A stretch of DNA of 24,592 nucleotides, taken from NCBI GenBank assembly GCA_017560285.1, contig JAFYOG010000237.1:1-24592 (forward strand), written 5' to 3'. Each line of letters starts with the position of its first letter. Positions within the stretch are counted from its first letter, which is position 1. Below the pieces are notes generated by a model that did not search any database, had not been told where the DNA came from, and worked only from the letters and a program-made list of their open reading frames with translations. The translations under genes and the position numbers were made by a program. Shown here one piece after another: positions 1-5,700 of this stretch. This stretch comes from Clostridia bacterium (GTDB lineage: Bacteria; Bacillota; Clostridia; Oscillospirales; CAG-382).

Positions 1-329
1 ATGCAGCTATATGTGTCTGCCGTAAATATAGAAACCCAAATAGGCTCTAAGACGTTCATTATAGCGTGGTGTACTATCCTGTCGGGGTAGTAGGGTAAAC
101 GGTATATTTCGCGTTCCTTTGGTTCGTATATCTTAAACGTGCTGTATTCCGAAGTTTTATAAGTCCCTGCTTTCAGCTGTTCGTGCAAGGTTCTTATATT
201 CTCTTCCCTGTTTCGGTCGTGCAACCTTACGCCGTAAGAAGACGCCTTACCTTTGCGGGCTTTGCTGTCCGCAAGGTTTAAGTTTTCTAAGCTTATAATT
301 TGGTCGAATAGGTTACCTTTCCGTTTCAT
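1..329 (-). CDS. DGR-type reverse transcriptase, N-terminal part (3' end beyond window)
   Basis: The frame is open from ATG at 329 to the window edge, giving 109 codons without a stop. An in-frame TAG lies 39 bases upstream of the ATG, and no other start codon lies between. The translation begins MKRKGNLFDQIISLENLNL and contains IYEPKEREIYRLPYYPDRI (about residues 67-85) followed by VHHAIMNVLEPIW. This is the conserved N-terminal pattern of group-II-intron-like retroelement and DGR reverse transcriptases. The catalytic YxDD motif would lie beyond the window and cannot be checked. In a DGR this enzyme reverse-transcribes the TR RNA with errors at adenines, and the cDNA then replaces VR in the target gene. 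The context (TR at 466-572, VR at 1028-1134, same strand) makes a DGR assignment much stronger than a generic retron or group II intron. The recognition is from motif memory, not a database search. Confidence 0.9.
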   Translation of the reverse strand, partial: MKRKGNLFDQIISLENLNLADSKARKGKASSYGVRLHDRNREENIRTLHEQLKAGTYKTSEYSTFKIYEPKEREIYRLPYYPDRIVHHAIMNVLEPIWVSIFTADTYSC

Positions 330-465
330 ATTCTTTGCTGATTCTGCGGTGTTCTTCGGGTACTCCTACCAAACCCCGTTAAATGTTACTATTTTCCACC
401 TTACGGTGCGGTCTTTGCCTTATAACGTGTATTTTTATTCCTTAAAAACCTAATTTATCAGTATT
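330..465 (-). ncRNA. DGR RNA spacer between TR and reverse transcriptase
   Basis: This 136-bp non-coding stretch lies between the 3' end of TR and the RT start codon. No ORF on the coding strand fits it. In the Bordetella phage BPP-1 DGR a comparable spacer of roughly 140 nt downstream of TR belongs to the DGR RNA and is needed for cDNA priming. The similar length and position here suggest the same role. This is inference from position; no promoter specific to this RNA was recognised. Confidence 0.5.
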
Positions 466-572
466 GGCGAGAGCCGATATTCGCATTCGTATTCGAAGCC
501 GTGTTATTCGTATTCGTGTACGAAAGCCCTGCATTCGCGCTGTTATTCGCATTACCGCCGAAATAGACCCCC
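466..572 (-). repeat. DGR template repeat (TR)
   Basis: This 107-bp block aligns without gaps to 1028-1134 inside the fiber gene. There are 88 identities and 19 mismatches. Every mismatch is at a T on the plus strand, that is, an adenine of TR in the coding orientation. TR holds 29 such adenines, of which 19 differ in VR: 12 read T, 4 read C and 3 read G in the coding sense. In the target frame TR is rich in AAT/AAC codons, as is typical of DGR templates. The shared 3' block in coding sense is ATATCGGCTCTCGCC, after which TR and VR diverge. TR itself lies outside any protein gene. Confidence 0.97.
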
Positions 573-594
573 GAAGGCAAACAACCGTTTTTAT

Positions 595-939
595 CTACTC
601 GAAGTAATAGCGCGTTCCGCTGGCTCTCATCGTAACCTTACGCGGGAAGGCGTTACGCTTCTTAATCTCCTTCAATACATATTTTATTTCGGTGCTGTTA
701 GTGAAAAACTTTTCCGCTTCGCTGTCCTTGTCGTCGCGGTTGCGTTTTATCTTCACTAAAAAGCGTTCGTTACCGAACTTCGTTTTTACCCCGTCGATGA
801 AATCAACAACCCAAAACGTAAGGTTAATTAGCTTCTGCTGCGTTGTTTCCCTGCAATTAAAATGCTTGTTTGCTTCGTCCTGCGGAATGTTCAAAAATGA
901 CAGGCTGCCGTCGTCGTTGGTGTTATTTTCGTTCGTCAT
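595..939 (-). CDS. Small DGR-cassette protein, possible accessory factor
   Basis: This 114-aa protein sits between the DGR target gene and TR, on the same strand, in the place where accessory genes such as avd often lie. The first 35 residues are polar and probably disordered (MTNENNTNDDGS...). Residues about 36-114 look like a compact alternating beta/alpha domain: LTFWVVDFIDGVKTKFG, then FLVKIKRN, FFTNSTEIKYVLKEIKK, and a terminal VTMRASGTRYYFE strand. It does not look like the basic four-helix-bundle Avd of BPP-1. The fold impression is of a small OB-like, nucleic-acid-binding domain, which is inference only. By position it may help the reverse transcriptase or bind template RNA or cDNA. 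It is 22 bp from TR at its 3' end. An unrelated small phage protein remains possible. Confidence 0.7.
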   Translation of the reverse strand: MTNENNTNDDGSLSFLNIPQDEANKHFNCRETTQQKLINLTFWVVDFIDGVKTKFGNERFLVKIKRNRDDKDSEAEKFFTNSTEIKYVLKEIKKRNAFPRKVTMRASGTRYYFE

Positions 940-955
940 AATCGTTAGAATTAAC

Positions 956-986
956 CCCCAGCCGCCAAAAGGCGCGGCGGCTGGGG
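956..986 (-). other. 11-bp perfect hairpin just downstream of VR
   Basis: CCCCAGCCGCC (956-966) and GGCGGCTGGGG (976-986) are perfect reverse complements around a 9-nt loop. The hairpin lies 22 bp past the stop codon of the DGR target and about 41 bp past the 3' end of VR. The base after the stem on the minus strand begins GTTAATTC, so the U-run of an intrinsic terminator is absent. In BPP-1 and related DGRs a DNA hairpin downstream of VR helps target recognition; the placement fits that role. A transcript-end stabiliser is the alternative. Confidence 0.75.
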
Positions 987-1007
987 CGTGTTAGTAATCG
1001 TTACCCG

Positions 1008-2339
1008 TTAGGCGGGCAAAAAGCAAAGGCGAGAGCCGATATACGCAGTCGAAAACGAAGCCGCGTAAGACGTAAACGTGAACGAAAGCCCCGCATTCGC
1101 GCCGGAATACGCAGAACCGCCGAAATAGACCCCCCTCATAGCTTCGCCGCTTTCGGGAATGTTGGTATAGAAGTAGTCGGCGTAATAGGTTGTAGAAGCT
1201 CCGCCAATCTCTGCGGGCATATTGTCGCCGTTCTCTCCAATCAACAAGGCTTTAACGTAGCCGCTTGCGCGTGGCAATTCTCCGCGCTTGTTGTAACCCG
1301 TGTAGCTGGTATCTTGGAACAGGGCGGGGTCGTAGCAAGTAAAGAAGTTGCTCTTTGCGCCTGCCGCGTCGCTCTGTATTTGGCACTTGCAGCCGTCCGT
1401 CCAACTCCAAACGTGACCGAATGGGTTTTCTATACCTCTATACGAGGGTACGGAAACGGTTACTACCTTTCCTGTGTCGTACTCGTCGGGCATAGTAAAG
1501 GTAACTACGCCTGTGTTGTTGCCCAGCTGGTTGGTAGTTCCGCAAGGTACGAACGGGTTATAGCTGTTAAACGCGCTCCACTTGCTATCGTTAAGCGTTG
1601 TTACGCCCGCGCCTAATCCGCCCTGTCTGTAACCCTCGCTTGTTAGTTCGGGGTTGTAGTCGGCTTGGCAGTTACGGTTCGCGTACTCAATAACGTAAAG
1701 CCAATAGGTCGCTAACTGCGCTTCGTAGAGGTCGCAATTCCAACCCGCGCCGCTGCGTCCTGCTGTTCCTCTGTTACGCGCGTACTTGCGGAAGTTGGTT
1801 AGCGAAATGCTTGTAGCTGGCTTTCCTAACAAGCTTCTATAAGTGCCGTCCCAGCCCGCTGTGTTCGCGCCACCTCTAAACTCCGCCGAAGTGTTTACTA
1901 CCGAAGCCAGCTTAGGCGTTGAGCTTACGGTGCGGTCTACTGTCGCTTCGTATGCGCTTCGGTACATCTTCGGCACTTCGTGGAAGCTTGGCAAAGGGTA
2001 AGCCGAAATAAGGGCTACTATATCTGTGCCGTCAAACTCGAACTTTCGGTAGTGCTTCGGTATCTCTACCATTACCATACCGCTTGCGCCTGTAAGGTCT
2101 GCCGCTGCTCCTGTGTCGGTCTTGGTGCTGTCTGTCGCGTGAAGGTAAGTTACTACGTTGCCTTCGTCGTCAAGCAAACAACGGCGCATACCGCTCTGTA
2201 CAGGCAGCGAAGCGTGAAGCTCTGCGCGTCCTACTCTTTCTAACGCGGTGTCTGCTACGGTCGTCTTAATGCGAACGCCGTAGTAATAATCGTAAGGGAA
2301 AACGGGCTTAGTGTTGCCCGCGCCAATAATTAAACCCAT
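1008..2339 (-). CDS. Receptor-binding tail fiber protein, C-type-lectin-like DGR target
   Basis: This 443-aa protein ends in the DGR variable region. The N-terminal ~140 residues should anchor it to the tail tip. From about residue 150 to the end it has the composition and motifs of the formylglycine-enzyme/C-type-lectin fold used by DGR targets, with SLLGKPATSISLTNFRKYAR near 169-188 and GIENPFGHVWSWTDG near 302-316. Residues 402-437 are encoded by VR. Compared with TR, 13 residues differ: 409, 411-413, 420, 422, 424-426, 429-431 and 433; codon 416 has a silent change. The last residues, LCFLPA, lie past the TR-matching block. The protein probably binds the bacterial surface and is retargeted by DGR mutagenesis. 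It starts 11 bp after the preceding small gene and belongs to the late tail operon. Confidence 0.93.
   Translation of the reverse strand: MGLIIGAGNTKPVFPYDYYYGVRIKTTVADTALERVGRAELHASLPVQSGMRRCLLDDEGNVVTYLHATDSTKTDTGAAADLTGASGMVMVEIPKHYRKFEFDGTDIVALISAYPLPSFHEVPKMYRSAYEATVDRTVSSTPKLASVVNTSAEFRGGANTAGWDGTYRSLLGKPATSISLTNFRKYARNRGTAGRSGAGWNCDLYEAQLATYWLYVIEYANRNCQADYNPELTSEGYRQGGLGAGVTTLNDSKWSAFNSYNPFVPCGTTNQLGNNTGVVTFTMPDEYDTGKVVTVSVPSYRGIENPFGHVWSWTDGCKCQIQSDAAGAKSNFFTCYDPALFQDTSYTGYNKRGELPRASGYVKALLIGENGDNMPAEIGGASTTYYADYFYTNIPESGEAMRGVYFGGSAYSGANAGLSFTFTSYAASFSTAYIGSRLCFLPA
1028..1134 (-). repeat. DGR variable repeat (VR) at the 3' end of the fiber gene
   Basis: This is the 107-bp copy of TR inside the fiber gene. 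Codon by codon the TR-to-VR changes include AAT to TCT, AAT to TAT, AAC to TCC, AGC to GGC, TAC to TTC, AAT to TTT and ACG to GCG. No position that is C, G or T in the coding-sense TR has changed. The block ends 18 bases before the end of the stop codon. The invariant 3' part (ATATCGGCTCTCGCC in coding sense) plus the GC-rich end of the gene is the candidate initiation-of-mutagenic-homing site. Confidence 0.97.
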
Positions 2340-2350
2340 AGTTTATGTTT

Positions 2351-2614
2351 TTAATAACCCCACAAAAGGGTTGCGTTAATACTTGTTTTCTTAATCTCTC
2401 GAACTATTTCGGGATTCCACCCTGTTTCAAAGCGTGTGCTTATAAACTCGCCTTCGGGCATTCCCCAAAGGTTTACTTCAAGAACTACCGCCGCTTCGCC
2501 GTCGTTCTTAATGCAAAACGGAGCGTCCTTCTTGAAGTTGCCGTTAGCAAAGTCTACAACTCCTGCTACTGAAACTTGCGCGCTTACTACGTCGCCATTT
2601 CTATTCTGTCCCAT
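2351..2614 (-). CDS. Small conserved-looking tail-region protein of unknown function
   Basis: This 87-aa protein lies between the large tail-tip gene and the fiber gene. It starts MGQNRNGDVVSAQVSVAG and is probably beta-rich throughout (AAVVLEVNLWGMPEGEFIS, then a C-terminal TSINATLLWGY). There is no signal peptide or membrane segment, and I do not recognise the family. The position directly upstream of the fiber gene, with an 11-bp gap, suggests a structural partner or adaptor for the fiber, but that is inference. A candidate promoter -7 box lies 21 bp upstream of its ATG, so this gene may open a transcript that includes fiber and DGR. Confidence 0.75.
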   Translation of the reverse strand: MGQNRNGDVVSAQVSVAGVVDFANGNFKKDAPFCIKNDGEAAVVLEVNLWGMPEGEFISTRFETGWNPEIVREIKKTSINATLLWGY

Positions 2615-2634
2615 ATTTTTGTTATTTTACGCTA

Positions 2635-2642
2635 CAAAAGTA
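2635..2642 (-). promoter_or_regulatory. Candidate Bacteroides-type -7 box for fiber/DGR transcript
   Basis: On the minus strand the sequence reads TACTTTTG, a full match to the Bacteroides -7 consensus TAnnTTTG, 21 bp upstream of the 87-aa gene start. The expected -33 TTTG is not present at 19-21 bp; the region there is AT-rich. It lies in the longest gap (140 bp) of the left half, which supports a promoter, but the missing -33 element keeps confidence moderate. Confidence 0.45.
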
Positions 2643-2691
2643 AGTAATTATTAGTATTAAGTTAATACGTTGCGAAATACGCGCGAAGTAT

Positions 2692-2724
2692 TTTTTAGCC
2701 GAAGCCGTGAAAATCGGCTAAAAA
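2692..2724. repeat. Inverted repeat in the gap between tail-tip and fiber genes
   Basis: TTTTTAGCCGA (2692-2702) is repeated in reverse complement at 2714-2724 around an 11-nt loop. The A and T runs are on the wrong sides for an intrinsic terminator on either strand (T's lead and A's trail). It may be a regulator-binding palindrome, an mRNA 3'-end stabiliser for the tail-tip gene, or a rho-dependent stop. Confidence 0.5.
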
Positions 2725-2754
2725 TACCCATGCGTCTGTGCCGTGAAGTATTCG

Positions 2755-5700
2755 CTAAACGTCGTATTCAACTATTTCAAGCGTCCACCCTGTTAAATCT
2801 ACCCATGTTTGTCCGCCCGAACCGAACGCGAACCATAAGTAGCTCGCTTCAATCTTAAAATATTCAAGGGTTTTTTGTGTTAATGCTATTATAGTTGTTC
2901 CGATTTGTGCTATTCTTACATCGTAATTAGTATTACTTCGTTTCTTTGCGAATGTGAACGTAAAGTAACCTTCTGCAGTTCTCTTTATCGTTACGGGGTT
3001 GTTGTCCGAACACATAACCGTTTCCAAACTACTTATACTTTTAACTACATAAACCCCTATACATCGGCTAATCGCGCTTGGCAAGTTATTAGAAAAACAG
3101 CTATTTTGGTAGTCGTACGAAAATTCTAACGGGTTCTGTACGAACCAGCGTACTACTCCCATTACCTTTATGGCTTTAAGCCTAACTTCTGCGCAGCCAT
3201 ATAGTCTAAGGTGTGTAACGTTGTTTCTATTAGCCAACTTGCCGCTATACAACAACGGGTAAGAAGTATCGGCTGCGCGTATATGGTAGTAGCCGTTACT
3301 GCTTCCGCCGTAGTTTATTATAGAACACTGAACGCCTATATATTCGTCGGACATCGGTAAGTTAATAACTTTCGCTTTCGTTGCTCCGCCGCTTATCGTT
3401 CCCGTAAAGTTGAAGCCTTTCGAAAAGTCAAGCGTAACGGGTGTTAGGTTATCCCCCAACTCTACGGGCGGCGTTGCAATAGAGCCATAGAAAACGCCTT
3501 CTTGCGCTTCTATTCGCCCCTTAAACGTTCCGCTTGTTGCGTTTACTTTTCCCGTTATATCTGCGTTGCTGGCTACCATCTTGCCGTCTTGCGTAACCCT
3601 AAACGGCGCGGAAGCTCTGTTTTCTTTACTTGCTCCCGCCCACATTCTTACGCTGGAGTCGCTCGTCCCTTCACCTGTTATACCCGCTTTAATGCTCTTG
3701 TCGCTTCCTGCAAGCTGTACCGTTCCACTGGTTACTATTCCGCCGTCTATGGTGGTTTTGGTGTTGTCGTAGTGTGTTGCTATGACCCAATCGGTTACTA
3801 AGTACGTTTCGCCTTCCGCTCTTGCGGTTATACAACGTTTCAGCGTGCCGTCTTCCTCGCCGCCTGTTAGCCACAGGTCGCCAATATCGTAAGGCGGGTA
3901 GGGGGTATCTACAAACACGCGCATTTTGCCGTCTGCTGCCGCTTGAGCCTGCGCTGCTGCTTCGGCTGCGTCTATCGCGTCTTTGTTCTCTATCTTCTCC
4001 CACTCAAATAGCGTGCTTGAACGCTGAACGAAGCGTTTTAGCTCCTTCGTAGAAGTATTATACCATTGGTCGCCGACGTGCTTCCTGTAATCTGTTGTCG
4101 CCCAGCTTTTAGACGGGTCGGCTGCTGTGTAGAAAAATTCTACCTTACCGTCTATTTGCCCTGTAAGCTCTTCCACCATTAGTGTGTAGGTGGTATCTAT
4201 AAAGCTTTGTAGCGCGCTGTCGTCGGTGTAGTTGGTAGCCTTCCCCCAATCGGAAGCAACGTAAGCCCCCGTAGCTCTCGCGTTATTACAGCGGTAAAGG
4301 TCTTCGCCGTCAGTCCACAAGTCGCCAACGTCGTAAGGCGTTGTAGGCTCTGCAACAAATACGCGTCTTTTCCCGTCCGCAGTGTCCTGTGCTGCAGCTG
4401 CGGCTGTTGCGGCGGCTATTGCGTCTTGGTTAGTAATCTCCCCCCAATAGTAATACTTCTTCGTTTGGTTTCCGCAAATGTAGCGGTAAAGCCTTTTCGC
4501 CGAAGTGTTATACCATTGGTCGCCTTGATGCTTCGCCTTCTCGTCGTCGCTCCAATTATTAGACGGGTCTGTTGTGCTGTACCAGCATTCTATTTTACCG
4601 TCTAACTGCGCGGCTATGTCTTCTACTGTGTTCTTGAACGTTCCGTTTATAAACGCGTTCAGGTTCTCGTCGCCCGTGTAATTGGTCGCGTTATCCCAGT
4701 CCGCTTCGGCAAATGTCGCGCTTTCGCCTTTCGGTGTTAGGCAAATTTTTAGGAACGTTCCGTTTGCCCAAAGGTCGCCAATGTCGTAAGGTGGCTTCGG
4801 CTGTGTTACGAACACCCTGCGTTTGCCGTCGGCGGTATCTTGCGCCGCTGCTGCTGCTTTCATAGCTTCCGCTACGGCTGAGTCGCCAATCTCTACCCAC
4901 TTATACGTTTCGCCCTCTTTTACGAACCTGTACGCGCTACCGTCTTCGTTATTGTAGTAGATATCGCCTAAGTGTACTTCTTTATCGTCCCACTCGCTTG
5001 CTGGCGCGTTGCTAAGCGTCGGTACGCCCGAATAAAACCACGTTTCTATAACGCCGTCCAGCTGGTTCGTAATCTTGTTAATTGCTGGGGTGTAAACGTT
5101 ATCTATAAACGCGTTTAGGTTCTCGTCGCCTGTATAGTTAGACGCTGCTACCCAATCAGCAGCGTTGTACTGCTCTTTGTTGGTTCTGCTAACGTTGGCT
5201 ACCAAAATGCCGCCCGTTACGCCCTGTACCCACAAATCGCCCTTATCGTATGGGGCTTTCGGAGTTTCCGTAAAAACTCTTCGTTTCCCGTCTGCAGTGT
5301 CCTGCGCGTTGCTGGCTGCTATTAAAGCTTCTTTCGCGTCTTTATCCTCTAACAGCTCCCAACTGAACGAGGACGAATACCGTTTAGACTCCTTTGTGTC
5401 CGTGTTGTGCCAAAGGTCGCCTATATGTTGTTTGCGTTCTGTTTCGGTAGTCCAGCTTTCGGCGGGGTCTTCTGCTTGAAACCACGTTTCTATTTTACCG
5501 TCTATCTGCTGGGTCATTCCGTCAAGAATAGAAGGTAGGCTTTTTTCTATGTAGTCCTTTGTCGCGTTCGCGTCCTTTTCAACATCCGAAACGTCTTTAT
5601 ATGTGCCGTCTTCGCTTACAAATTTAATCTTTCCGCCTATTTCGGCGTTCTCTAAATCGAAGTAAGCCTTTCCGCCGTTTACGCTCTGTATTCGTCCCGT

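Noticed and set aside
253..453. 66-codon plus-strand open frame near the left edge
   Set aside because: It is antisense to the reverse transcriptase start and DGR spacer, with no promoter.
466..572. TR as a remnant of a duplicated fiber gene
   Set aside because: Random decay would change all four bases; here only coding-sense adenines differ and an RT gene follows.
956..986. Reading the hairpin after the fiber gene as an ordinary intrinsic terminator
   Set aside because: No T run follows the stem on either strand, and the downstream DGR genes would need expression through it.
692..994. 100-codon plus-strand open frame
   Set aside because: It is antisense to the accessory-like gene and runs into the hairpin; no start signal.
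2692..2724. Inverted repeat as terminator of the tail-tip gene
   Set aside because: The stem has T's at its 5' side and A's at its 3' side on both strands, the reverse of an intrinsic terminator, so it is listed only as an inverted repeat.
3769..5508. CRISPR-like or mobile-element repeat array
   Set aside because: The repeats are long, diverged and in frame with one protein; they are coding domain repeats.
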